The translations under genes and the position numbers were made by a program. Below the pieces are notes generated by a model. It was not told the origin of the DNA. It did not search any database and saw nothing but the letters and a program-made list of their open reading frames with translations. This document shows positions 54,344 to 62,960 of a stretch of DNA of 64,000 nt, in pieces (position 1 is the first letter of the stretch; every line of letters starts with the position of its first letter). The DNA is from Faucicola osloensis_C (lineage in GTDB: Bacteria; Pseudomonadota; Gammaproteobacteria; Pseudomonadales; Moraxellaceae). The stretch spans positions 1 to 64,000 of the forward strand of contig JABAHL010000010.1 of the NCBI GenBank assembly GCA_019353055.1, given 5' to 3'.

Positions 54344-55627
54344 GTGTCATTGAATATTGCACAGACACAGCCCAATTTACAGCGCTCCCATAAACAGCCG
54401 CAAAAATTGTCATCTGGTTTTTTAGCCAAGCGGTTGCTATTAAGCACCTTCACTGCACTGACCCTGGGCATTGGGCTTGCGATGCCTATGGCAGCCGTTG
54501 CAGAAACTGCCACAGCGACAGCCAATTCCGCAACCGTGACCGCTAAGCCGGCGTTACAAGATCATAGTGTTGAGGACATGGTTGCGATCGCCAAAACCGC
54601 ACAAACCAATGAAGCGCTCAATGATGCTGTACTCAATAATGATGCAATTAAAGAGACGTTAGGCAATGATGCACTGCCGATACCAGGGGTCAATACTCAA
54701 GCAACTGGCAATCAGACAAATAGCAATCAGGCAACAGCTACCGCCAATGCCCAAACGACTACTACATCCAAGCAATCAACCCAAGCTCCTGTTGCCGCTG
54801 ATAAACTAATCCTAAATAACCCTGTCATTGATGAAGCAAGAATTCTATCTGCCAGTGATAAACAAGCGATTGAAACCAAACTGCGTAGTCTTAATGACCG
54901 CGGTTTGGCGCAAGCAGCCGTAGTCATTGTACCCACCACCAATGGCGAAGATATTTTTGACTATTCAATGAAAGTTGCTGACCGCTGGAAACTGGGCAAA
55001 AAAGACACCGATCAAGGTCTGTTGATGGTTGTTGCTGTCAATGACCGTAAAATGTACATTTTGACGGGCTATGGTCTTGAAGGTACCATTCCTGATGCCG
55101 TTGCTAAACGCATTATTAGCGATGATATAACCCCAAGATTTAAACAAGGCGATTATGCCGGGGGTATCACAGCGGGGATTAATCGCATTGAAGAACGCTT
55201 GACGACCGATCCTGCTATTTTAAAGCAAGCCGATGCCAATCGAGTCAATACCAATGCCAATAGCAATGCTCAGTCAAATCAAGAAGGCGGAATACCGCTT
55301 ATTTTCCTAGGCTTTTTTGGCTTTGTCGCTGGTATGATTTTGACCAGTATATTAGGGCGCTTTTTTGGTTCTATCGCTACAGCAGGTGGCATTGTAACGC
55401 TGGGTACAATCTTTGGTGCAGGGTTACTGGGCAGTATGTTTGTCGCATTCATTGTCTTTTTATTCTTGCTCTTTCGAGGTGGCGGTGGTCGCGGGGGTAG
55501 AGGTGGCGGTGGGGTTGTCTTCCTACCGGGTGGCGGCGGTGGATTCGGTGGTGGCGGCTTTGGCGGTGGTGGATTTAGTGGCGGCGGTGGCGGCTTTGGC
55601 GGTGGCGGCGCTGGTGGCGACTGGTAA
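54344..55627 (+). CDS. TPM-domain membrane protein with Gly-rich tail (YgcG type)
   Basis: Starts at GTG with GAGGAAA 8 nt upstream. Order: an N-terminal hydrophobic signal/anchor (about 30-48), a Thr/Ala/Asn-rich linker, the TPM phosphatase-like domain (about 160-290, LSASDKQAIETKLRSLNDRGLAQAAVVIVP then YSMKVADRWKLGKKDTDQGLLMVVAVNDRKMYILTGYGLEG), transmembrane helices (about 310-380), and a long Gly/Phe-rich C-terminus. 427 residues, a usual layout for YgcG. TPM proteins are associated with membrane quality control, but the function here is unknown. Confidence 0.88.
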   Translation: MSLNIAQTQPNLQRSHKQPQKLSSGFLAKRLLLSTFTALTLGIGLAMPMAAVAETATATANSATVTAKPALQDHSVEDMVAIAKTAQTNEALNDAVLNNDAIKETLGNDALPIPGVNTQATGNQTNSNQATATANAQTTTTSKQSTQAPVAADKLILNNPVIDEARILSASDKQAIETKLRSLNDRGLAQAAVVIVPTTNGEDIFDYSMKVADRWKLGKKDTDQGLLMVVAVNDRKMYILTGYGLEGTIPDAVAKRIISDDITPRFKQGDYAGGITAGINRIEERLTTDPAILKQADANRVNTNANSNAQSNQEGGIPLIFLGFFGFVAGMILTSILGRFFGSIATAGGIVTLGTIFGAGLLGSMFVAFIVFLFLLFRGGGGRGGRGGGGVVFLPGGGGGFGGGGFGGGGFSGGGGGFGGGGAGGDW

Positions 55628-55720
55628 TCGGTAGTCAGTAATCGGCTAGTTAATAAAAAATTATTTTAAATTTACCCCTTATCATCAACTATATACTTCA
55701 TTATTTTTTATGGAATTTTC

Positions 55721-56314
55721 ATGAGCACAAATGACCCAATAATTGCAACGAATGGTGCTAACGAAGAAACCATTGCTTACACCTCACCGATGGCGACAGT
55801 CACTTCCACTGTGCCAAGTTGGGCTAGATGGTGGCGTCAAGTTGCGTTTATACCTAGCCTGCACAATCGTTGGTTAACACCCACTGCCCAACAACAGCTA
55901 AATCAAGCAATTACCGAAGCTGAGCAGGGGCATCGTGGCGAAGTCGTGCTAGTGATTGAGAATCATTTGCCTATTTCGTCCGCACGGCTACAAAACAGCC
56001 GAGACAGAGCAATCGAAGTTTTTGGGGATTATCGCGTCTGGGATACGCAGGATAATACTGGAGTGTTGGTGTATCTTAATATCTGTGAGCGGCGTTTGGA
56101 GATTGTCGCCGATAGAGGTATTAATAGCCATGTGATGCCAACCATGTGGCAAGCGATGTGCGACAAGGCTATCGAGGGTATTAAAGCCAATCGACACATC
56201 GATAGCTTGGCTGCGCTATTGGGCGATGTGGGGCAATTGCTTCGTCAATATTACCAATTAGACAATGACCCAAGCGGCAACGAAATCGCTGACAAGATGA
56301 TTTTTATAAAGTAG
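55721..56314 (+). CDS. TPM-domain protein (second)
   Basis: A 197-residue protein, 94 bp after the previous gene. Its TPM domain (about 50-175) begins WLTPTAQQQLNQAITEAEQGHRGEVVLVIENHLP, then VFGDYRVWDTQDNTGVLVYLNICERRLEIVADRGIN and WQAMCDKAIEGIKA. No clear signal peptide; the basic/aromatic start (PSWARWWRQVAFIPSLHNRW) might contact membrane. It is the third gene of the lemA-TPM-TPM cluster. A strong terminator follows. Confidence 0.85.
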   Translation: MSTNDPIIATNGANEETIAYTSPMATVTSTVPSWARWWRQVAFIPSLHNRWLTPTAQQQLNQAITEAEQGHRGEVVLVIENHLPISSARLQNSRDRAIEVFGDYRVWDTQDNTGVLVYLNICERRLEIVADRGINSHVMPTMWQAMCDKAIEGIKANRHIDSLAALLGDVGQLLRQYYQLDNDPSGNEIADKMIFIK

Positions 56315-56355
56315 TTTTAAACTTAATTAACATATTGCGATGATGCAATCCCACC

Positions 56356-56383
56356 AAAAGCGATGTCACCCATCGCTTTTTTT
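56356..56383 (+). terminator. terminator after the TPM cluster
   Basis: AAAGCGATG (56357-56365) and CATCGCTTT (56371-56379) with a 5-nt loop and T-run. Confidence 0.88.
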
Positions 56384-56537
56384 ATTGCTCAGCTTTTAAT
56401 ACCCAACAGTAAGCGGGTAAACTTCAAAATTTGGTATCAAAAATTATCAAGCATTATCTTTGCGGCGCTAAAAAATTGTGTTAAGGCTCGACAAAGGAAT
56501 CTACAAATTTTGCTAGGCGTAATGATAAAATTTTACA

Positions 56538-56600
56538 TATAATGAAACCGACATACCGCGACTCAGGTCGTTAGACAATTAGACAATTAGACAATTAGAC
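56538..56600 (+). repeat. 8-bp tandem repeat next to a -10 box
   Basis: TTAGACAA is repeated three times and then partly (56571-56600), about 30 bp downstream of a TATAAT at 56538-56543. It lies in the leader of the HerA-like ATPase gene. The remainder of the 56384-56653 gap holds nothing else recognised. Confidence 0.6.
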
Positions 56601-56653
56601 CAGTCGTCATGTTGGCGATCAATCATTACTTATAAAAATTTTGAGGGAATCCC

Positions 56654-59044
56654 ATGCCAACGCTCACCAATAATATTGCTGATAGTATCGGTCAATTTTA
56701 TCTCGGTCAAGACGTGTACCCAGAGCCTACACAAGGTCAAGCAACCCTATATGATGCAGCTGACTTAACCACCCATGCGGTGATTATCGGGATGACGGGC
56801 TCGGGTAAGACGGGTTTGGGGATTAGCTTAATGGAAGAAGCTGCGCTGGATAATATTCCGGTGATTGCGATTGACCCCAAAGGTGACTTGGGCAATTTGG
56901 CATTGACGTTCCCAAATTTGGCAGCCAGTGACTTTGAGCCGTGGATTGATAGCGGCATGGCAAGTCAAGCGGGTATGAGCGTGGCAGAGTTCGCCAAGCA
57001 AACCGCAGAAAACTGGCAACAAGGGCTTGGCAAAAGTTTTCAAACCCCGGAGCGTGTGCAAGCACTCAAAGCCGCCAATCGTGTCAGTGTCTATACCCCA
57101 GGTAGCGAGAATGGCTTACCGATTGCCCTACTGGGCAATCTCGTGCCGCCGCCCGATAGTGTCAAACAAGATAGCGAAGGTTATGCTGAGTATATCGATG
57201 CGACAGTGTCGGCACTATTGGTGCTATTAAAAGTCGATGGGGATAACCTTGCCCCAGAGCATGTGTTTTTGGCACAGCTACTTAAAAATGCCTGGGACAA
57301 CAACCAAACTTTAACCTTGGTGGATTTGATTACCCAAATCCAAACGCCACCGTTCGACAAAATCGGCATCCTGCCGCTGTCACAAGTGTTTGCGGATAAA
57401 GACCGTGGCGCACTGGCGATGAAGCTCAACACGCTTTTGGCATCACCGAGTTTTGCCAGCTGGCTCAAAGGCATGCCGCTGGATGCTGGCGCACTGTTTT
57501 ATGATAAAAACGGCAAAGCACAAACCAGTGTGCTCAATATTGCGCATCTATCCGATGACGAACGTTTATTTTTTGTCACCTTGTTACTCACCAATTTATT
57601 GGGCTGGATGCGCCGTCAGCAAGGCACCTCAACTTTGCGGGCAATTTTGTACATGGATGAAGTGTTTGGCTATTTACCGCCGATTGGCAATCCACCGACC
57701 AAAGTATTGCTATTGACCCTACTAAAACAAGCGCGTGCATTTGGTTTGGGGCTTGTGTTATCGACCCAAAACCCAGTGGACTTGGACTACAAAGCCTTAT
57801 CCAATGCGGGTACTTGGTTTATCGGACGGTTGCAGACTGCCCAAGACCGTGAACGGGTGATGGATGGCTTGCTCTCTGCCAGCGGCAGCAGTGGACTGGA
57901 CAAAGCGGCGCTCAATGCGTGGTTTGATAAACTCGGTAAACGCCAATTTTTACTGCACAATGTGCATGACGCCAGCCCTGTGATTTTTAGCACCCGCTTC
58001 ACGCTCAACTACCTATCAGGGCCGCTTAGCAAACAAGCCATAGCACAGCTCAAAGCCAATAGCCAAGCCACCCCTACCTACCCAGCGCAAACGCAAGCCA
58101 CCACGCCTGCCATCAATCCATTAGCAAGCACCATGAGTCAGCCGCCTGCCTTGCCCAAAGATGTGGGCTTGTATTATGCACCCAAAGACATGGCGGGCGA
58201 TGGTCAAACCTTCTATGAGCCTACTGCCTTTGCCTATGCGCGGGTATTTTTTAATGACAAAAAGTCAGGCGCTCAAAGTCAGCAGCAGCTATTATTAACC
58301 ACAGCATTTGGTGAGCCGCCGTTGGTGGTAGATTGGCATCAAGCGATTTTAAGTGATTTGACCTTTGAGCAGTTACAATCGGTTCCGCACCAACCCGCTG
58401 TGCTCAAGCAACTGCCTACCCAAGCGATCGAGAAGGCATCATGGAAAGCTTGGGAAAAAGATGTGAAAGAAGCCATCCGTCAGCAGCAAGTGTTAAACCT
58501 GTGGTATGTCGATAGTTTAAAGCTGTATAGCGAAGTGGCAGAGAGCGAAGAAGCCTTCCGTAATCGGCTCATCGTACCGCTGCATGAACAGCGTGATATG
58601 GCCATCGCCCAGCTGCGTGATAGCTTTGCTAAAAAACAAGATGCGCTAGCCAAAAAACTGCAAGCCGCCAATGAAAAATATCAACAACAAGCCGCCGAGT
58701 CAAGCAAAGGCTGGCTTGATGCAGGGGTCAGTATTGGTTCTGCGGTCTTAGGCGCATTTATGGGGCGCAAAGCGTTGTCACAGACCAATATCAATAACGT
58801 CAAACGTGCCATGAACTCGGTGGGCGATATTAATGCCAACAAACAAAGTGTCGCAGAGCTTGATGCGATTCGCCAGCAGCTGCAGCAGGAGTTAGACAGC
58901 ATTGGGCAGCAGTTACAAAGCCAAATCGACAGCTTGGCAAGCACGTATGATGCTCAGTCAATAGCACTTGATACTGTACAGATTGCCCCAGCAGCGAAGG
59001 ATATCACGGTGTTGTTGGTCGGCGTGTTGTATCAGCCACTATAA
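56654..59044 (+). CDS. HerA/FtsK-like ATPase with coiled-coil C-terminus
   Basis: A 796-residue ATPase with a DUF87/HerA-like fold: Walker A GMTGSGKT (residues 46-53), DPKGDLGNL, Walker B ILYMDEVFGYLPP (about 330-342), a GLVLSTQNPVDLDYK sensor segment (about 360-374) and an arginine-rich region with GRLQTAQDRERVMDGL (about 393-408). The C-terminus has an amphipathic helical section (about 640-690, DMAIAQLRDSFAKKQDALAKKL), a Gly-rich hydrophobic helix (about 692-710) and a Gln-rich coiled coil (about 735-775). HerA-type ATPases translocate DNA or protein. No NurA nuclease or toxin partner is adjacent. The start has GAGGG. A Sel1-repeat gene follows 50 bp later. Confidence 0.8.
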   Translation: MPTLTNNIADSIGQFYLGQDVYPEPTQGQATLYDAADLTTHAVIIGMTGSGKTGLGISLMEEAALDNIPVIAIDPKGDLGNLALTFPNLAASDFEPWIDSGMASQAGMSVAEFAKQTAENWQQGLGKSFQTPERVQALKAANRVSVYTPGSENGLPIALLGNLVPPPDSVKQDSEGYAEYIDATVSALLVLLKVDGDNLAPEHVFLAQLLKNAWDNNQTLTLVDLITQIQTPPFDKIGILPLSQVFADKDRGALAMKLNTLLASPSFASWLKGMPLDAGALFYDKNGKAQTSVLNIAHLSDDERLFFVTLLLTNLLGWMRRQQGTSTLRAILYMDEVFGYLPPIGNPPTKVLLLTLLKQARAFGLGLVLSTQNPVDLDYKALSNAGTWFIGRLQTAQDRERVMDGLLSASGSSGLDKAALNAWFDKLGKRQFLLHNVHDASPVIFSTRFTLNYLSGPLSKQAIAQLKANSQATPTYPAQTQATTPAINPLASTMSQPPALPKDVGLYYAPKDMAGDGQTFYEPTAFAYARVFFNDKKSGAQSQQQLLLTTAFGEPPLVVDWHQAILSDLTFEQLQSVPHQPAVLKQLPTQAIEKASWKAWEKDVKEAIRQQQVLNLWYVDSLKLYSEVAESEEAFRNRLIVPLHEQRDMAIAQLRDSFAKKQDALAKKLQAANEKYQQQAAESSKGWLDAGVSIGSAVLGAFMGRKALSQTNINNVKRAMNSVGDINANKQSVAELDAIRQQLQQELDSIGQQLQSQIDSLASTYDAQSIALDTVQIAPAAKDITVLLVGVLYQPL

Positions 59045-59094
59045 ACAGACGCAATATAAACCTTTTGACCCTATTAAATTTCGCGGAATGCGGT

Positions 59095-60357
59095 ATGCCC
59101 CCAACGTCTGAATATGAACAGCAAGCCCAAGCGTTTTCACAGTCTTATCAATTGGCGCAGACAGGCGATGCCGAAGCGCAATATCAGACTGGGCTTTATT
59201 ATGCCCAAGGTATCGGCGTGGTACAAAATTACCGCAGCGCAGGGTTTTATTGGCTCAATGCTGCCAAGCAGTCACACCCTGCTGCGCAAACTTATCTGGG
59301 TCTATTGTTTGAACAAGGCTTGGGCTACCAGCAGGATTTGAATAAAGCCATACATTGCTACCAAACCGCTAGCGAATTGGGTTTTACCGAAGCCAAAGTA
59401 CGTTTGGCGATGCTGTATTTGACAGGCAAAGGCTTAGCGCAGGATAGCAAAAAGGCGATTTTACTGTTTATCCAAGCAGCAGAACAAGGCGAAGCGGTTG
59501 CCCAATACAATCTTGGTATCGCTTATGAGAGAGGACTGGGCGGGCTCAAGCACAATGATGATTTGGCGCATTTTTGGTACCACCAAGCGGCTTATCAAAA
59601 CCATCCACAAGCGATGGCACGTTTAGCGGCAGATAAATTTGCCCAAAAGCTGATACCTAATACCACGCCAGCTAGCACAACGCCAACTAGCAGAATGCCA
59701 GAGAATTACAGGGTGGGCGATAATTTAGCGCATCAAGCGGCATCAGATACGACGCCTGACTTTACTATTGACGATGTATTCACTCCCCAAAGCCAGCCCA
59801 TCAATTTTGATGACGATGATGTGCCCGTCCATCCTGATAGTGACGCGATTTTTGCGCGAGGTGTTGCGATTATTCAGGCGGACTTAAAACGCGCCTTTAA
59901 CTTTTTTGAGCAAGCGGCACTACTCGGTCATGCCAAAGCCGAATACAATATGGGATTGGCTTTTTTATATGGGCTCGGTGGCAATCATGTTTGTACTGAA
60001 ACGGCACTGGAATGGCTAGAAAAATCCGCCAATCAAAGTTTTCGCCCTGCCTATCTTGCGTTAGGCTGGCTGTACCAAGGTGGCAATCCGTATCTCAATG
60101 ACAGTAGTGATGACATCGGTGAAACTATCATTGTCGATTGTGACAACGCCATCAGCCAATACGAAATGGCGAGCGAGCTTGGACAGGCGCAAGTCCAATA
60201 TTTTCTTGCCAACATCTATGCCAGTGGCAATGGCATCGCTGCCGATGCTGACAAAGCAAGCGCTTGGCTGAAGCAATCTGGCAAACATGGTTATGCTGCA
60301 GCGCTCACTGAGTTACGCCCATCTGTGCCAGAGACTGCCGATGACCATCATACCTAG
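59095..60357 (+). CDS. Sel1-like repeat protein
   Basis: A 420-residue protein of TPR-like Sel1 repeats. Repeats are visible as A-x2-LG-x2-Y-x2-G motifs: one array at residues about 25-185 (AEAQYQTGLYYAQGIGVVQNY, AQTYLGLLFEQGLGYQQD, AKVRLAMLYLTGKGLAQD, AQYNLGIAYERGLG), a linker (about 190-250) rich in Thr/Asp, and a second array (about 265-400) with AEYNMGLAFLYGLGG and AQVQYFLANIYASGNG. No signal peptide. It likely works as a binding scaffold. The start is the ATG at 59095 (GGAATGCGGT upstream) rather than a TTG at 59065. It lies 50 bp after the ATPase gene, probably co-transcribed. Confidence 0.85.
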   Translation: MPPTSEYEQQAQAFSQSYQLAQTGDAEAQYQTGLYYAQGIGVVQNYRSAGFYWLNAAKQSHPAAQTYLGLLFEQGLGYQQDLNKAIHCYQTASELGFTEAKVRLAMLYLTGKGLAQDSKKAILLFIQAAEQGEAVAQYNLGIAYERGLGGLKHNDDLAHFWYHQAAYQNHPQAMARLAADKFAQKLIPNTTPASTTPTSRMPENYRVGDNLAHQAASDTTPDFTIDDVFTPQSQPINFDDDDVPVHPDSDAIFARGVAIIQADLKRAFNFFEQAALLGHAKAEYNMGLAFLYGLGGNHVCTETALEWLEKSANQSFRPAYLALGWLYQGGNPYLNDSSDDIGETIIVDCDNAISQYEMASELGQAQVQYFLANIYASGNGIAADADKASAWLKQSGKHGYAAALTELRPSVPETADDHHT

Positions 60358-60598
60358 GTGGTCTCCTTGATGGCTTTTGATAGCCTATTTTTGTTATCCA
60401 GTCGTTCTTATTGAAGCTCTCTTATTCAACCTTTCATTGACGGCTTTTTAACAGCCATTGCTTTATTTTTCGCCAACTGCACCAATTATAATGCCTATGC
60501 GCCAAATGTAGCCAAAATGAGATACGCTGCGACTAGGATGCGTTCACGAATTTGTAGGATGATTGACCCATAATGACAACACATTAAAAGGAAAAAGC

Positions 60599-61249
60599 AT
60601 GACACCCGTAGATATTATTACTAGTAAAGAAATGAGCGATATTGCACAAATTGTCAAACTTCATGATATTGATGTTCCCTTAGTCGCTGTGTACTGCGGC
60701 TCTCGCAAAGGCAATGACCCTGTCTATGTCCAATCAGCGTATGAATTGGGCAGGGCATTGGTTGAAGCGGGGTTAGGTCTGGTGTATGGCGGTGCGGTGA
60801 TTGGCTGTATGGGCGCGGTTGCCGATGGTGTGATTGAAAAAAACGGCATTGCCGTGGGTGTGATTCCCGAATTTATGATGGATCGAGAAGTGGCGCATGG
60901 TGGGCTGACGCGTTTGCATTTGACCGATACCATGCATACCCGTAAAGCCATCATGGCAGAGTACGCCAGTGCATTTATTACCTTGCCAGGTGGGCTTGGC
61001 ACCCTTGAGGAAATCATGGAAATTGCCACTTGGCGACAGCTATATCAACATGAAAAGCCGATGATTATTCTCAATATCAATGGTTTTTATGACAAATTGA
61101 TTGAACATCTACACTTTACCGCTGAGCAAGGCTTTATGAAGCCAGAAGATTTACAGCGATTAATCGTTTGTAATACTGTCGCCGATGCCATTGAACTACT
61201 CAAACCGATTGTTAACATGCCAGACACGATGAATGTGAATAAAATCTAA
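60599..61249 (+). CDS. LOG family protein (TIGR00730)
   Basis: A Rossmann-fold protein of the cytokinin riboside 5'-monophosphate phosphoribohydrolase (LOG) family. The signature PGGLGTLEEIMEIATWRQLYQHEKPMI is present, with VAVYCGSRKGNDPVY at the N-terminus and GLVYGGAVIGCMGAVADG. In bacteria these enzymes hydrolyse nucleotide 5'-monophosphates; the substrate here is unproven. The start is the ATG at 60599 with AAAGGAAA upstream, not the open frame from 60563. 216 residues. A terminator follows. Confidence 0.9.
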   Translation: MTPVDIITSKEMSDIAQIVKLHDIDVPLVAVYCGSRKGNDPVYVQSAYELGRALVEAGLGLVYGGAVIGCMGAVADGVIEKNGIAVGVIPEFMMDREVAHGGLTRLHLTDTMHTRKAIMAEYASAFITLPGGLGTLEEIMEIATWRQLYQHEKPMIILNINGFYDKLIEHLHFTAEQGFMKPEDLQRLIVCNTVADAIELLKPIVNMPDTMNVNKI

Positions 61250-61262
61250 CCCTGTGAGCGAC

Positions 61263-61293
61263 AAAAAAAAGACCTCAATTAAGGTCTTTTTTT
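61263..61293. terminator. bidirectional terminator
   Basis: AAAAAAGACCT and AGGTCTTTTTTT pair around a 6-nt loop between the convergent LOG-family and dehydrogenase genes. Confidence 0.88.
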
Positions 61294-61331
61294 GTATTTT
61301 TTTTTGTATCCCTTTTTTGTAACAGTGTTAT

Positions 61332-62759
61332 CTAGTCGAAAATCTTACCACGATTCATAATCCCATTGGGGTCAAAGACTTGCTTGATGGCGCGTAAATA
61401 ATCAATTTCTTCATCAGGACGGGTGTAATTAAGATACGGCTTTTTGGTCATGCCAACGCCATGCTCGGCTGAGATAGAGCCGTTGTATTTTTGCACCGTT
61501 TCAAACACGTACTTGTTGACCACTTGGCATTTTTCGAAAAATTCATCTTTGCTAAGGTTTTCTGGTTTTAAAATATTTAAGTGTAAATTACCATCGCCGA
61601 TATGCCCAAACCAGCACACTTGAAAATCCGGATAGTTTTGGCTAACAATGGCATCGATATCTGCGATAAACTCTGGCACGCGGCTGATGAGCACGGAGAT
61701 GTCATTTTTGTACGGGGTAAATACCGAGATGGTCTCAGAGATATACTCGCGCAGTTTCCATAGCTCTTGGGCTTGGTGAATCGATTGACTCATCACCCCA
61801 TCAAGCACCCAACCTTCGCTCATACAGTCTTCAAAAATCTGCATCGCCATGTCCATAATCGGCTCGTAGGGCGCTTCAAATTCGAGTAGCGCATAAAACG
61901 GCGCATCGGTTTCAAACGGTTTTTGTACATGCCCTGTGGCAAGTAATTTATCAACGGCGACATCATCAAAAAATTCAAACGCGGTCAAATCCATTTTGCT
62001 TTGAAAGGCTGACAAGATTTGCATGATATTGGCAAACTCTGGCACGCCAAGCACCATGACGGTTAGGTTTTTGGGCTGACGCTCTAGCTTGACTTGCACT
62101 TCAGTGACAATGCCTAAGGTGCCTTCTGCCCCGATAAACAAATGACGCAAGTCATAACCGGTGGCATTTTTTATCATGCCTTTATTGAGGTGCAAAATAT
62201 CACCTTTACCTGTCACTACGGTCATGCCCAAAATCCAGTTGCGGGTCATGCCGTATTTGATGACCTTGATACCGCCGGCATTGGTGCCAATATTGCCGCC
62301 AAGCTGGCTTGAACCGGCTGACGCAAAGTCCACCGGATAGTATAACCCCTGCTGCTGGGCAAAGTCTTGCAGCGCTTTGGTGACGATACCGGCTTCCACT
62401 TCCACCATACGGTCAGCAGGGTAGAAGCCCAATACTTGGTGCATTTTATCAAGGCTAATCACCACCTCGCCATTGGCGGCAACTGCCCCTGCAGATAGAC
62501 CCGTCCGTCCACCGCTTGGGGTAATGACGATGTTAAGCTCATTACATAGCTTTACGATGGCTTGCACTTGCTGGGTGGATTTTGGGAAGACAATGGCGCT
62601 GGCATTGGGCTCAAAATGCTTGGTCCAATCTTTGCCCCAAAAGCCCAAACTGTCCGCATCGGTTTTGATTTGGCTGTCGTCAAATCCTTGCTGGTGTAAT
62701 TGATCAATGAGCGTATTGATGGCGGTCTGATTAGCAGTCATGGCGTGGCTTTTACCCAT
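61332..62759 (-). CDS. FAD-linked dehydrogenase, probable D-2-hydroxyglutarate dehydrogenase
   Basis: A 475-residue FAD-binding oxidoreductase of the GlcD/D-lactate dehydrogenase type. Seen: PCMH FAD domain with VITPSGGRTGLSAGAVA, FASAGSSQLGGNIGTNAGG, GMTRNWILGMTVVTGKGDI and GAEGTLGIVTEVQVKLE; the C-terminal cap with WFGHIGDGNLHLNIL and EHGVGMTKKPYL. The position next to serA matches the Pseudomonas pair in which D-2-hydroxyglutarate dehydrogenase removes the by-product of SerA and drives serine synthesis; this is why I prefer it over D-lactate. The start ATG is at 62759 or 62741, uncertain. Confidence 0.8.
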   Translation of the reverse strand: MGKSHAMTANQTAINTLIDQLHQQGFDDSQIKTDADSLGFWGKDWTKHFEPNASAIVFPKSTQQVQAIVKLCNELNIVITPSGGRTGLSAGAVAANGEVVISLDKMHQVLGFYPADRMVEVEAGIVTKALQDFAQQQGLYYPVDFASAGSSQLGGNIGTNAGGIKVIKYGMTRNWILGMTVVTGKGDILHLNKGMIKNATGYDLRHLFIGAEGTLGIVTEVQVKLERQPKNLTVMVLGVPEFANIMQILSAFQSKMDLTAFEFFDDVAVDKLLATGHVQKPFETDAPFYALLEFEAPYEPIMDMAMQIFEDCMSEGWVLDGVMSQSIHQAQELWKLREYISETISVFTPYKNDISVLISRVPEFIADIDAIVSQNYPDFQVCWFGHIGDGNLHLNILKPENLSKDEFFEKCQVVNKYVFETVQKYNGSISAEHGVGMTKKPYLNYTRPDEEIDYLRAIKQVFDPNGIMNRGKIFD

Positions 62760-62794
62760 ATTTTTATACAGATTGAAAAGGTTTTTGAGGCTCT

Positions 62795-62800
62795 ATCATA
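62795..62800 (-). promoter_or_regulatory. extended -10 for the dehydrogenase gene
   Basis: On the minus strand TGCTATGAT is an extended -10 box about 36 bp upstream of the dehydrogenase start. It is a single-base mismatch to consensus. Confidence 0.35.
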
Positions 62801-62884
62801 GCATAACTAACGGCATAAATTTTGACAAAAACACTGGGGATTGATGAAGAATTTTTTACCCCTGCGACAAAAAAATCATGCCAT

Positions 62885-62918
62885 CTTGCTGGAATTTCAC
62901 CACAAAAAACCCAGCAAG
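62885..62918. promoter_or_regulatory. inverted repeat between the dehydrogenase and serA
   Basis: CTTGCTGG (62885-62892) and CCAGCAAG (62911-62918) are perfect 8-bp inverted copies 18 bp apart, in the shared divergent upstream region and about 43 bp before serA. Confidence 0.5.
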
Positions 62919-62960
62919 TGTGATAGGATAATTGACTAAAAATACTGACTAGGGGTTGTT

